Source: Acidobacteriaceae bacterium (lineage in GTDB: Bacteria > Acidobacteriota > Terriglobia > Terriglobales > Acidobacteriaceae). From it: a DNA stretch of 9,982 nucleotides. The stretch lies in the NCBI GenBank assembly GCA_003140705.1, contig PLKU01000484.1, positions 872 to 10,853 of the forward strand, read 5' to 3'. The position numbers were made by a program, and so were the translations under genes. The notes below the pieces were generated by a model that saw nothing but the letters and a program-made list of their open reading frames with translations, had not been told where the DNA came from and made no database searches. Shown piece by piece: positions 1 through 7,862 of the stretch. Each line of letters opens with the position of its first letter. The stretch's first letter is position 1.

Positions 1-2038
1 TGGCAACCTGTTCCGGCTGTCCGGCAGGCATGTCAATTCGGTAGACAGGTTTACCCACCTCAAGAAAATCCTGGAAGTAAAGAGAACGGCCGTCGTGGGA
101 CCAGATTGGGTCTCCGACGCCGTGCGTGGTGAGGGTGGTCCAATGTTGTTCCGCCCGATCGTACAAAAGCAGCGCCTTCTGATCGAGTCGGATGGCGGCG
201 ATGTAGCGGCCATCGGGCGATAGCCGCGGACTGAAGAGTCCGGTGGAGCCGGGAATCTCAGTCACATTATGGGTTTGCAGATTCAAGAGGTAGATGGCTT
301 TGGGCCGCCCGTTGTCCATTCGGTCAGGCAGACGGCCAAAGACGATCGACTGTCCGTCAGCCGACCAGTCGGGATCGGCCTCGTTGCGGTCTTCGAGGTG
401 CGCGGGTGTCAGCTTTCCACCCTCCGCGTCGATCAGGTAAACCTTCCAGGGCTTACCTGGCTCCTCTGCCATGAGGGCGAGGCGCTTATCGTCCGGGGAC
501 CATTTCATGCCGAAGATTCGCAGTGGAGGAGTGGTCAACTCGATGCGGTCACTGCCATCCACCCGGCTGCGCCAAAGGGACCCGTCGGAAGCATTGAGCC
601 ACGCCACCCATTGCCCATCCGGTGAGTATTCGGCCAGGTCTGCCGCGCTCAAATCCTCATCCAGGGCAGTGAAGACCGAGGACTTGGGGAGCGCATGGAG
701 CAATTCGATCTGTGAGTTGACACCAATAAAGTAAATGCGATGGCTTCCCGGCGATGTGCTGGGAGCCTCATTGTCGAGCGGGCCATTGGTAATTTGCCGG
801 GGCTCTCTATCTTTGAGAAACCAGGGATGTTCCTGCATGGCCCAGATTTCGCTGTGGTGGATCTCGTTATGCCAGGACTGGAAGACGAAGATTTTGCCAT
901 CCGAGGTCCAGCTCCCACAGCACTCCGATGCTGGCTGGCTCCAACCCGGGAGCAAAGGATGCGGGTTGCTTCCATCCGCTGCAACTTCCCACAACTCCGT
1001 GGTTTGGCGTTTGGCGTCGCGAAGTGTGAAGCGCAAGCGCTGTCCGTCGGGCGACCAGCGCAGCCAGAACGCCAGCCCGCCCGTAGTGACTAACTTGTGG
1101 GGATCACTGCCATCGGCACCAACAATCGTGAGGTCGTTGCCGCTGGCGATGAGCAGGCGACGCCCGTCGGGCATCCAGGTTGCGTCGTGAGCCAGCACAT
1201 TGGGCACCCGTCGCGCATCGCCGTTCAGGGTGGGGACAATCCACAACGGCTGCTCCGGATCCGCCTGCAAATGACTGTGAATAATCAAACGGGAGCCGTC
1301 GGGTGAGAGAGAGCCAATCAATGGAGCTCCAATCTCCGGGGGAAGGTTGAAGTGGCTGATTTCACCATTGGCCGCCAATGCGACAGCCAGCACGGGATTT
1401 CCCTTGTCCATGTGCGAGAAGTAGAGGCGTGTGCCGTCGCTCACGGAACTGGAGAAGGTCTCGACTTCGAGATCGTTCAGATTATTGGTGAGAACCTGCC
1501 CGGAATAGGTGACCTGAACAACGCGATATGGCTTGCGAGGGGGCTGGCGAAGAAGCAGGGCAAGGGCCAGCACCACGCAAATACACGCCAACGATCCAGC
1601 AATCCAATGCCAGCGGGCAATTCCGGGGCTATGCGGCTTGGCAGTTGCAGCGGCCGTCGCGATTTCCATACTGGTTTGGGATTGGTGAGGGTCAAGCGTC
1701 TTGACCGGGGCAATGAAGCGGTAGCCCCTTTTGGCAAGCGTTTCGACAAAGCGCGGATTCTCGGCATGGTCGCCCAGAGCTTCGCGCAGCTTGTTCACCG
1801 CGATGCCCAGGCTGTGATCGAAGTCAACGGTCGTGTCAGGATCCCAAAGCCGCTGTTGAAGAGCTTCGCGAGATACAACTTCGCCTGGTTGTTCAAGCAG
1901 GGCCGCCAGCAGTTTGAAGGGCTGGCTCTGAAGCCGGACGCGGACGCCGGAACGACGCAGCTCTCCGGTCTGCAGATCGGCATCAAAGATTCCGAACTGT
2001 ACCCTCTTGGCTGCGCTGCTAATCGGATCTGTTGCCAT
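1..2038 (-). CDS. Transmembrane winged-helix regulator with PD40/TolB-like beta-propeller (partial, C-terminus off the left edge)
   Basis: A continuous minus-strand frame of 679 codons runs from ATG at 2038 to base 2 without a stop, so the C-terminus is missing. Residues about 12-111 form an OmpR/PhoB-type winged helix: it starts VQFGIFDADLQTGELRRSG and includes the helix-turn-helix part LLEQPGEVVSREALQQRLW and the wing ending FVETLAKRGYRFIAPV. No receiver domain precedes it. One hydrophobic segment at about 145-163 is the predicted membrane helix. From about 195 onward there are some eleven PD40-like blade motifs (LSPDGSRL near 245, WSPDGQRL near 328, YSPDGQWV near 471, WSPDDKRL near 513, LSPDGRYI near 606, WSHDGRSL near 646). 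By analogy with ToxR/CadC the DNA-binding domain is cytoplasmic and the propeller periplasmic. This architecture is common in Acidobacteriota. The gene diverges from the receptor gene, so control of that gene is plausible but not shown. The Shine-Dalgarno is weak (CCAGGCG just upstream). ATG 2038 is preferred because the winged helix follows at the normal distance. Confidence 0.9.
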   Translation of the reverse strand, partial: MATDPISSAAKRVQFGIFDADLQTGELRRSGVRVRLQSQPFKLLAALLEQPGEVVSREALQQRLWDPDTTVDFDHSLGIAVNKLREALGDHAENPRFVETLAKRGYRFIAPVKTLDPHQSQTSMEIATAAATAKPHSPGIARWHWIAGSLACICVVLALALLLRQPPRKPYRVVQVTYSGQVLTNNLNDLEVETFSSSVSDGTRLYFSHMDKGNPVLAVALAANGEISHFNLPPEIGAPLIGSLSPDGSRLIIHSHLQADPEQPLWIVPTLNGDARRVPNVLAHDATWMPDGRRLLIASGNDLTIVGADGSDPHKLVTTGGLAFWLRWSPDGQRLRFTLRDAKRQTTELWEVAADGSNPHPLLPGWSQPASECCGSWTSDGKIFVFQSWHNEIHHSEIWAMQEHPWFLKDREPRQITNGPLDNEAPSTSPGSHRIYFIGVNSQIELLHALPKSSVFTALDEDLSAADLAEYSPDGQWVAWLNASDGSLWRSRVDGSDRIELTTPPLRIFGMKWSPDDKRLALMAEEPGKPWKVYLIDAEGGKLTPAHLEDRNEADPDWSADGQSIVFGRLPDRMDNGRPKAIYLLNLQTHNVTEIPGSTGLFSPRLSPDGRYIAAIRLDQKALLLYDRAEQHWTTLTTHGVGDPIWSHDGRSLYFQDFLEVGKPVYRIDMPAGQPEQVA

Positions 2039-2147
2039 GTACGCCTGGCGCACCCTGCCCCGCAGTATACCGGAAAGAGATGAGGCCCCGCACGGGCCAG
2101 ATGATGGCGTAAAAAATCGCCTCTTTTTCAGGAGAAGTGCTTGTTTA

Positions 2148-2153
2148 ATTATA
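2148..2153 (-). promoter_or_regulatory. Candidate -10 box (TATAAT) for the regulator gene
   Basis: The plus strand reads ATTATA, so the minus strand carries an exact TATAAT, about 110 nt upstream of the regulator start. No good -35 element lies at 16-18 bp; TTGATA (complement of 2179-2184) is about 25 bp away, which is too far for a standard sigma-70 site. It is a candidate only. Confidence 0.3.
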
Positions 2154-2183
2154 GGCAATGACTTGATTTATCTGGAGAGTATC

Positions 2184-2216
2184 AATTGACGGCAAATTGG
2201 CGCGTCGTGAATTGAC
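2184..2216. repeat. Direct repeat AATTGAC x2 (possible operator or -35 elements)
   Basis: AATTGAC occurs at 2184-2190 and 2210-2216, 26 bp apart start to start. The first copy overlaps the palindrome TCAATTGA (2182-2189). Each copy contains a TTGAC that could serve as a -35 hexamer for the receptor promoter, but neither has a convincing -10 at 16-18 bp. It may be a regulator-binding repeat or chance in an AT-rich patch. Confidence 0.2.
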
Positions 2217-2309
2217 CATTGCTGATGTCACAGTGTGTTGTCGGATGGAGTTACGCGGGGAAGCACTGAAGCAGGTCGAAACCCCGGAGGGAATTGTGAA
2301 CCTCACCTT

Positions 2310-2316
2310 GGAGGAA
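2310..2316 (+). promoter_or_regulatory. Ribosome binding site GGAGGAA that sets the receptor start
   Basis: GGAGGAA ends six bases before ATG 2323, a near-ideal Shine-Dalgarno spacing. It decides in favour of ATG 2323 over the upstream in-frame TTG 2197 and ATG 2245, which lack a comparable site and would put about 42 or 26 extra residues in front of the signal peptide. Confidence 0.75.
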
Positions 2317-2322
2317 TCTGTG

Positions 2323-5300
2323 ATGTACAAGCAAAGCAACTTACTAGCCAACAGGCAGCACTGTTCGCGCATGATGTTCCTAGCGTTTGCGGTTCTGCTC
2401 ACCTGCCTGATAGCGCCAAGTCTGTTTGCGCAGACAGACACCGGCAGTATCGTAGGAACGGCAACAGACGCAACAGGCGCAGTCATCCAGGGCGCGGCCG
2501 TAGCTGCCACGAGTACGGAAAATGGAGTCAAGCTTACGGCCACGACGAACGGCTCAGGCGAGTTCAAGATTCTTGCCGTACCTCGCGGAGACTATAACGT
2601 CGTCATTACGGCAAAGGGATTTCAGTCGCAATCCACAGCAGTGACCATCACCGTGACAACCACGCAGAATGTGATCTTCCAGCTGCAGCCCGCCGGGGGA
2701 GCTACAACCGTGCAGGTCACGGCCGCAGCCCCGCTGGTGAATACCTCCGATTCAACCATCGGAGCGACGATTGAGGGCAACCAGGTGGCGGAACTTCCGC
2801 TGAATGGCCGCAACTTCAGCAGCCTTGCGCTGCTGACCCCCGGCGTGACACGTGGAGCCTACGGCGACGTTGCCACCGGTGGCGGCAGCAGCAACAACAC
2901 TGAAACGATTCGCAACAACGAGAGCGACAGCGCCGGCCTTTCAGTGAACGGCCTTCGCCCCCAGGCCAACAACTACATTCTTGACGGAGTGGACAACAAC
3001 GACGGCCTGGTAAACACGATCCTGTTCTTCCCTTCGGTCGACGCAACGCAGGAATTCAAGGTGAATACCAGCGTTGCTCCGGCTGAATATGGCCGTGCGG
3101 GCGGCGCCATCGTGGTCAGTTCAATCAAATCCGGGACCAACCAATATCACGGTGCGGTCTTTGAGTTCTATCGCGATGGCAACTTTGATGCCAACCAAAG
3201 TTACCGGTTCAACGGTGCTCCGGCATCGGCGAAGCCTGGCTTCATCCGCAACCAGCCCGGCTTTGCAGTGGGCGGGCCGCTTATCAAAAACCGTTTGTTT
3301 GCGTTCGGCGACTACCAGGCGCTGCGCGAGCAGCTTGGAGTGTCAGCACACTACCTGACGGTGCCGTCCGCGCTGATGCGTTCAGGAAACTTTACCGAGC
3401 TTCTGACTGCCGGGCTGTCCGGCGGGAATGGCTTCCAGACTCAGTATCCGCGCTGCTATCCCGGGGGCCTGGCGAGCCAGACCAGTCCCGGTTTGATCTT
3501 CGATCCATCCACCTGCGATCCCAATGGAGTCAACCCGCCCACTCAGTTTATTTACAACGGGACACCCAACGTGATCCCGCCGGGCCGATTGAATCCAGCG
3601 GCGCTCGCGTATCTCAACGCATTTCCAATGCCGACCCGTACCGATCGATACCTGAACAATTACCTTGACACGCAGACGGAAGCGAACAAGTACAACACCT
3701 TCGACGGCAGGATCGACTGGAATGCCACAGCCAAGGACCTTGCGTTCTTCCGCTACAGCTATGACAACTCAGTGAACACCAAGACTTCGGAGTTCGCCAA
3801 CCTGCCGGCGGGCGGAGGAACAGGCATCAATCCCACTCATGCTCGCGGATATGATCTTGGCTACACACACATCTTCACGCCAACCATTGTGAATGAAGCG
3901 CACATTGCGTATAACCGCGACAACTACGGATATACGCCTCCGATGTATGGCGACTATGTTTCAAAGAATCTGGGCATCGTGAACGCCAATATCAACATGG
4001 AGACGACTGGCGGCGCGCTGATTGGCGGGTGGAAAGGCGATCTGGAATATACGGGTGATTACGGCCTGTATGCGGTTCCACAGAACACAATCGAGTTCAC
4101 CGATTCCGTGAGCATGTCGCGCGGAACGCATTCCTTCAAATTCGGCGGTACCTTCCTTCGCCGCCAGGTGGAGTTCTTCAACCCGCAGGAGGGCAAGGGC
4201 TACTTCTGGATCGATGAAGGGACTGTTGACTTCACCGGCTACGAAGTGTCAGAACTGTTGGCGGGCGGCATGGATCAATACCAGATTGGCTCACAGGCCG
4301 GCTACTTTGCCAACATTGGCCAGGAAGACGGCATCTTCGGTCAGGACGACTGGCGAGTGAACCATCGCCTGACGCTGAACCTGGGTGTTCGTTGGGATTT
4401 GCTTACGCACCCCTATGAAGCTCACAACCAGCAGTCTTCATTTGACGTGAACAACGGTACGGTTCTCGAAGCAGGACAAAACGGCGTTTCGCGCAGCATC
4501 ATTAATCAGGACTACCACGCATTTGGTCCGCGCATCGGCGCTGCCTATGACCTGTTTGGCGATGGAAAGACCGTAGTCCGCGGCGGATACGGGATCTTTT
4601 ACTTCCTGGACTATGGCGGTATCGACAACCAACTCGGCGAACAGCCACCGTTTGGTGGCAGCAACGATTATCTGGCCACCAACGGTTACTGCGTCACGTT
4701 CACCGGCCAACTTTCGTCAGTAACACCCCATGCTGTGGATGGCGGCTACAATTGCAACGGCTACACCGGACCGTCCGCTGTAACCACAGCGTTGCCGGCT
4801 CGCGGCTATCCAAGCTTCAATCCCGCAAAGCCGCCCGCTGGGACAAGCATGATTGCCGTGAACCAGAACAATGAGAACAGCATGGTTCAAGAGTGGAACG
4901 TGCAAGTGGAAAGACAGTTTGGCTCCAACAATGTTCTCAATGTCGCTTACGTCGGGACCAAGGGCAGCAACCTCTCGACGTATTATCCTTACAACCTGAA
5001 CCATTTTGGGACGGGCGCTCAGAACTTCCCAACTCTTGGTGGCATCAACTACAACAACTACAACGGCATTTCGAATTACGATGGCCTGCAGATTCACGCG
5101 GAACATCGCGCCGCAAACGGGTTGACAGCAACTGCATCCTACGCGTGGTCGCATACGCTTGACGACTCGCCGGGAGCATTTCAGGGGCAAAGTGCGGCTC
5201 TCTACTACCAGCCGTTGGCCGGCTATGGAAATTCGAGCCAGGATCAGCGGCAGGTTTTCAGCTCATCGATCCTCTATGTCATGCCGTTCGGTCGCGGTCA

Positions 5301-5802
5301 GCGCTTTGGGAGCAGTGCTTCGCGCCCAGTGGATTGGCTGATCGGCGGCTGGCAGACCAGCTTGATCGGGCTGGTTCAGTCTGGCGCACCAACTGACCTC
5401 TCAACAGGAACGGCAGCACCTGGAAACCGGCCTGACCTGATTGCGCCCATCAAATATCCAAAGAGCATTAGCGGACATTGGTTCGACCCAAGCTCGTTTG
5501 CTAATCCTCCGACGATTACAGGTAGTGTTTCAAACGCGGCTACGTATACGCGTCTGGGCACACTTGGCAGAAACCAGGTCTACGGGCCAGGTTACCGTGT
5601 GGTTGATCTCAGTGCCCAGAAGAACCTTCACTTGACGGAAAAGTACACGCTGGAACTGCACGGGGATGCTTTCAACCTGTTCAACACCGCGGAATTCACC
5701 AACCCAAATTCCAATCTGACGGGTGGAAACTTCGGCCAGATCGAAGGTGTTCAGGTATACAGCAACCGAGAGATTCAGTTGGCGGCTCGCTTCACCTTCT
5801 GA
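2323..5802 (+). CDS. Oar-like TonB-dependent outer-membrane receptor with carboxypeptidase-regulatory-like domain
   Basis: From ATG 2323 the product is 1159 residues. A signal peptide covers about 1-36 (basic start, hydrophobic MMFLAFAVLLTCLIAPSLFA, probable cleavage before QTDTG). Residues about 41-122 form a carboxypeptidase-regulatory-like beta-sandwich (GSIVGTATDATGAVIQGA through YNVVITAKGFQSQ). VQVTAAAP near 130 sits where a TonB-box-like strand is expected. The plug follows, with ELPLNGRNFSSLALLTPGV (about 157-175), LSVNGLRPQANNYILDGVDN (about 206-225) and SIKSGTNQYHGAVFEFYRDG (about 267-286). The rest is a large beta-barrel with many aromatic-flanked strands, ending REIQLAARFTF with a C-terminal Phe, the usual outer-membrane barrel signature. 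The ending FNLFNTAEFTNP plus REIQ is characteristic of acidobacterial receptors of this type. It lies directly upstream of two glycoside hydrolases, so maltodextrin or starch fragments are the inferred ligand; the sequence itself does not show substrate. No SusD-type partner is adjacent. Confidence 0.93.
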   Translation: MYKQSNLLANRQHCSRMMFLAFAVLLTCLIAPSLFAQTDTGSIVGTATDATGAVIQGAAVAATSTENGVKLTATTNGSGEFKILAVPRGDYNVVITAKGFQSQSTAVTITVTTTQNVIFQLQPAGGATTVQVTAAAPLVNTSDSTIGATIEGNQVAELPLNGRNFSSLALLTPGVTRGAYGDVATGGGSSNNTETIRNNESDSAGLSVNGLRPQANNYILDGVDNNDGLVNTILFFPSVDATQEFKVNTSVAPAEYGRAGGAIVVSSIKSGTNQYHGAVFEFYRDGNFDANQSYRFNGAPASAKPGFIRNQPGFAVGGPLIKNRLFAFGDYQALREQLGVSAHYLTVPSALMRSGNFTELLTAGLSGGNGFQTQYPRCYPGGLASQTSPGLIFDPSTCDPNGVNPPTQFIYNGTPNVIPPGRLNPAALAYLNAFPMPTRTDRYLNNYLDTQTEANKYNTFDGRIDWNATAKDLAFFRYSYDNSVNTKTSEFANLPAGGGTGINPTHARGYDLGYTHIFTPTIVNEAHIAYNRDNYGYTPPMYGDYVSKNLGIVNANINMETTGGALIGGWKGDLEYTGDYGLYAVPQNTIEFTDSVSMSRGTHSFKFGGTFLRRQVEFFNPQEGKGYFWIDEGTVDFTGYEVSELLAGGMDQYQIGSQAGYFANIGQEDGIFGQDDWRVNHRLTLNLGVRWDLLTHPYEAHNQQSSFDVNNGTVLEAGQNGVSRSIINQDYHAFGPRIGAAYDLFGDGKTVVRGGYGIFYFLDYGGIDNQLGEQPPFGGSNDYLATNGYCVTFTGQLSSVTPHAVDGGYNCNGYTGPSAVTTALPARGYPSFNPAKPPAGTSMIAVNQNNENSMVQEWNVQVERQFGSNNVLNVAYVGTKGSNLSTYYPYNLNHFGTGAQNFPTLGGINYNNYNGISNYDGLQIHAEHRAANGLTATASYAWSHTLDDSPGAFQGQSAALYYQPLAGYGNSSQDQRQVFSSSILYVMPFGRGQRFGSSASRPVDWLIGGWQTSLIGLVQSGAPTDLSTGTAAPGNRPDLIAPIKYPKSISGHWFDPSSFANPPTITGSVSNAATYTRLGTLGRNQVYGPGYRVVDLSAQKNLHLTEKYTLELHGDAFNLFNTAEFTNPNSNLTGGNFGQIEGVQVYSNREIQLAARFTF

Positions 5803-5814
5803 TCCGGCCTTGTT

Positions 5815-5854
5815 CTCTACGCCGCGGCGGCTCTCAGGTTGCCGTGGCGTAGAG
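5815..5854 (+). terminator. Strong intercistronic hairpin after the receptor gene (partial terminator or mRNA-stabilising stem)
   Basis: The arms CTCTACGCCGCGGC (5815-5828) and GCCGTGGCGTAGAG (5841-5854) pair over 14 bp with one G-U wobble and a 12-nt loop, starting 13 nt after the receptor stop. What follows is CTTCTT rather than a clean U-tract, so it may terminate weakly, attenuate transcription into the hydrolase genes, or protect the receptor mRNA 3' end. The pairing is plain in the sequence; the role is inferred. Confidence 0.6.
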
Positions 5855-5914
5855 CTTCTTCACTCGCAATGCATGCCCGCCACAGGGCGGAGCCAGTATT
5901 CTTTTGCCCAAATG

Positions 5915-5921
5915 AAAGGAG
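5915..5921 (+). promoter_or_regulatory. Ribosome binding site AAAGGAG for the amylase gene
   Basis: AAAGGAG ends five bases before ATG 5927. It selects this ATG over the in-frame ATG 5912, which overlaps the site itself, and over the longer open frame that extends back into the receptor gene. Confidence 0.75.
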
Positions 5922-5926
5922 AAGCA

Positions 5927-7810
5927 ATGACGCTGCCCAGGCGCCCGCTCGTTTTCGCTGCCTTGATCCTTGCCTGCAGCGTTTTGGCCGGTTCGCAGAC
6001 GCAGTTGTCCAACTCCGTTGCGCAAAGCTCTCCCACGATTGACAAGATTGATCCGCCGGGCTGGTTTGTCGGCCTTCCCGATCCCATGTTGCTGGTGCAC
6101 GGCAAGGGCCTTGAACATGCGCAATTCAAGGTGGAAGGCGACAGCGTGAAACTGCTCCGGACGCAGGTTTCCGATAATGGCCATTGGGCGTTTTTGTGGA
6201 TTGCAACCAGCGCGGCAACCGCGCAAACGCTACAGATTACTGCTGCAAGCAGTCAAGGCCAGGCGGAGAAATCGTTTGCGCTGGCGGAACGATCGAGCGA
6301 TCCGGATGCACATCGCGGCTTCTCTTCAGCCGATACGATGTACCTGGTAATGACCGACCGATTTGCCGAGGGCGATCAATCGCACAATCCTAGCAGCGAC
6401 AATCGCTCGGCACCGCGCGGCTGGCATGGCGGTAACTTCTCCGGCATTGAGCAGCATTTGGATTACTTGCAACACCTCGGTATTACAACGCTGTGGGCTA
6501 CACCGGTTGTTTCCAATGGCGATATGCCCGAGTCCTATCATGGGTACGCGACGACCGATCTTTACGCGGTGGATCCGCACTTTGGCACTCTTAGTGACTA
6601 CCGGCATCTTTCCGACTCGCTGCATGCAAAGGGCATGAAGCTGGTGATCGATCTGGTGCCCAATCATCTCGGCGTGCAGCATCCATGGGTGCTCGATCCG
6701 CCTGCCCCCGACTGGTTTCATGGCACGGTCCAGAATCATCGTGCGGCGACGCATGATTTTTATGAACTAGTTGATCCCCATTCCCCAACAAAGGTGTGGC
6801 ATGACATTACCAATGGCTGGTTTACCGATGCCATGCCGGATCTGAACCAGCAAAATCCTCTGGTCTCACGCTACCTGATCCAGAATGCACTGTGGTGGGT
6901 GGAGACTGCGAATCTCGATGGCATTCGTCTGGATACGTTTCCGTATGTAGACCGCTTGTTCTGGCGTGACTTTCATGCCGCGCTGCACAACGCGTATCCG
7001 CACCTGACGACTGTGGGAGAGATTTTTCATCGCGACCCCGAGGTCACCTCGTTCTTTGCCGGAGGATTGGCGCACGAGAACATCGATACCGGTCTCGACA
7101 CGCCGTTCGATTTTCCCATCTATTTCACTTTGCGCGACGTTCTTACTCATGGCCAGCCAATGACGGAGCTGGCCAAGGTTCTTCGCCAAGACTCGCTTTA
7201 CCCGCATCCTGAGCGGCTGGTCACGTTCATTGGCAACCACGATACCGTGCGGTTCCTTACCGAGGCCCAGGGTTCAGTGCCCAAGCTTAAACTGGCGCTG
7301 GGACTGGAGATTACTTTACGCGGCCTGCCGCAAATCTATGCCGGAGACGAGATTGGAATGATCGGAGGCGAGGACCCGGACAACCGTCATGACTTTCCCG
7401 GCGGGTTTGCCGGCGACCCGCACAATGCTTTTACCAGGGCCGGCAGGACGCCTGCGGAGGAGGAGGTTTTTGAATGGACATCCGGCCTGCTGATGCTGCG
7501 CTCCATGCATCCTGTGCTCGAAACCGGTATGGAGCAGAATCTTTTTGCCGATCAGGACGCATTTGTGTTTGTCCGCTCGCAGGACGGCACAGGTTGCGCA
7601 CCAGATCACTCAAAAGAAAGAATTCTGATTGCAGTGAACAAGGGCCAGGAAAGCAGAGTTCTTGACCTGCCAACGGACCAAACGGCGTTGGCGGGGTGTG
7701 CCACGTTCCTCACTGCGCAACCCACTGCGGGACCTGCTGCGTCGATTGGAAATGGTAAGCTGCATCTGGAAGAGCGGGCTGAGTCGATGGCACTGTATGA
7801 AGTGCGATAG
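5927..7810 (+). CDS. Exported GH13 alpha-amylase / cyclomaltodextrinase-neopullulanase-like enzyme
   Basis: The product is 627 residues. A signal peptide spans about 1-23 (MTLPRRP, then a hydrophobic run to LAGS, cut probably before QTQ), placing it in the periplasm. Residues about 37-118 resemble the cyclomaltodextrinase N-terminal beta-domain (IDKIDPPGWFVGLPDPMLLV). The GH13 barrel follows: YHGYATTDLYAVDPHFGT (204-221), region I DLVPNH (242-247), MPDLN (303-307), GIRLDTF with nucleophile Asp336, VGEIF with acid/base Glu365, and FIGNHD with transition-state Asp439. All three catalytic residues are present. A C-terminal beta-domain runs from about 530 to the end. The arrangement resembles periplasmic SusA-type neopullulanases, so hydrolysis of alpha-1,4 links in maltodextrins, cyclodextrins or pullulan is expected; exact specificity cannot be read. 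The start is ATG 5927 with an AAAGGAG site. Cys17 sits in a weak lipobox context (ILAC), so a lipoprotein cannot be excluded. The gene lies 124 nt after the receptor and 52 nt before a GH31 gene, suggesting co-expression with the latter. Confidence 0.92.
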   Translation: MTLPRRPLVFAALILACSVLAGSQTQLSNSVAQSSPTIDKIDPPGWFVGLPDPMLLVHGKGLEHAQFKVEGDSVKLLRTQVSDNGHWAFLWIATSAATAQTLQITAASSQGQAEKSFALAERSSDPDAHRGFSSADTMYLVMTDRFAEGDQSHNPSSDNRSAPRGWHGGNFSGIEQHLDYLQHLGITTLWATPVVSNGDMPESYHGYATTDLYAVDPHFGTLSDYRHLSDSLHAKGMKLVIDLVPNHLGVQHPWVLDPPAPDWFHGTVQNHRAATHDFYELVDPHSPTKVWHDITNGWFTDAMPDLNQQNPLVSRYLIQNALWWVETANLDGIRLDTFPYVDRLFWRDFHAALHNAYPHLTTVGEIFHRDPEVTSFFAGGLAHENIDTGLDTPFDFPIYFTLRDVLTHGQPMTELAKVLRQDSLYPHPERLVTFIGNHDTVRFLTEAQGSVPKLKLALGLEITLRGLPQIYAGDEIGMIGGEDPDNRHDFPGGFAGDPHNAFTRAGRTPAEEEVFEWTSGLLMLRSMHPVLETGMEQNLFADQDAFVFVRSQDGTGCAPDHSKERILIAVNKGQESRVLDLPTDQTALAGCATFLTAQPTAGPAASIGNGKLHLEERAESMALYEVR

Positions 7811-7862
7811 GGCCGCATGGCGATCTACACTCGTCGCGGATGGTGAGCCGAGATGCATTCGG

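Larger units (their letters stand above)
2039..2322. promoter_or_regulatory. Divergent intergenic control region between regulator and receptor genes
   Basis: This 284-nt stretch separates two divergently transcribed genes and must hold both promoters. It contains an AT-rich block at about 2106-2213 within otherwise GC-richer DNA, a perfect minus-strand TATAAT, two AATTGAC direct repeats and a small hairpin (GGCCC 2084-2088, GGGCC 2094-2098). No LacI-type CGCAAACG-like palindrome, often used for maltodextrin operons, was seen. The plus-strand reading frame continues upstream to 2197, but that extension precedes a good ribosome binding site and a signal peptide and is probably untranslated leader. 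Confidence 0.6.

Noticed and set aside
1352..2083. A 243-codon plus-strand open frame.
   Set aside because: It is fully antisense to the winged-helix and membrane part of the regulator and has no recognisable domain.
2106..2128. Terminator-like GGCG-TAAAAAAT-CGCC followed by a T-rich run.
   Set aside because: The stem is only four pairs and no plus-strand gene ends upstream of it, so termination is unlikely.
2197..2322. N-terminal extension of the receptor from TTG 2197 or ATG 2245.
   Set aside because: It would bury the signal peptide behind 26-42 residues, while a strong GGAGGAA sits correctly before ATG 2323.
2145..2567. A 140-codon minus-strand frame across the intergenic region and the receptor start.
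   Set aside because: It overlaps the receptor signal peptide and regulatory-like domain in antisense and resembles no known family.
5723..5926. Upstream in-frame extension of the amylase into the receptor gene.
   Set aside because: It overlaps receptor coding sequence in another frame and displaces the signal peptide; ATG 5927 has its own AAAGGAG site.
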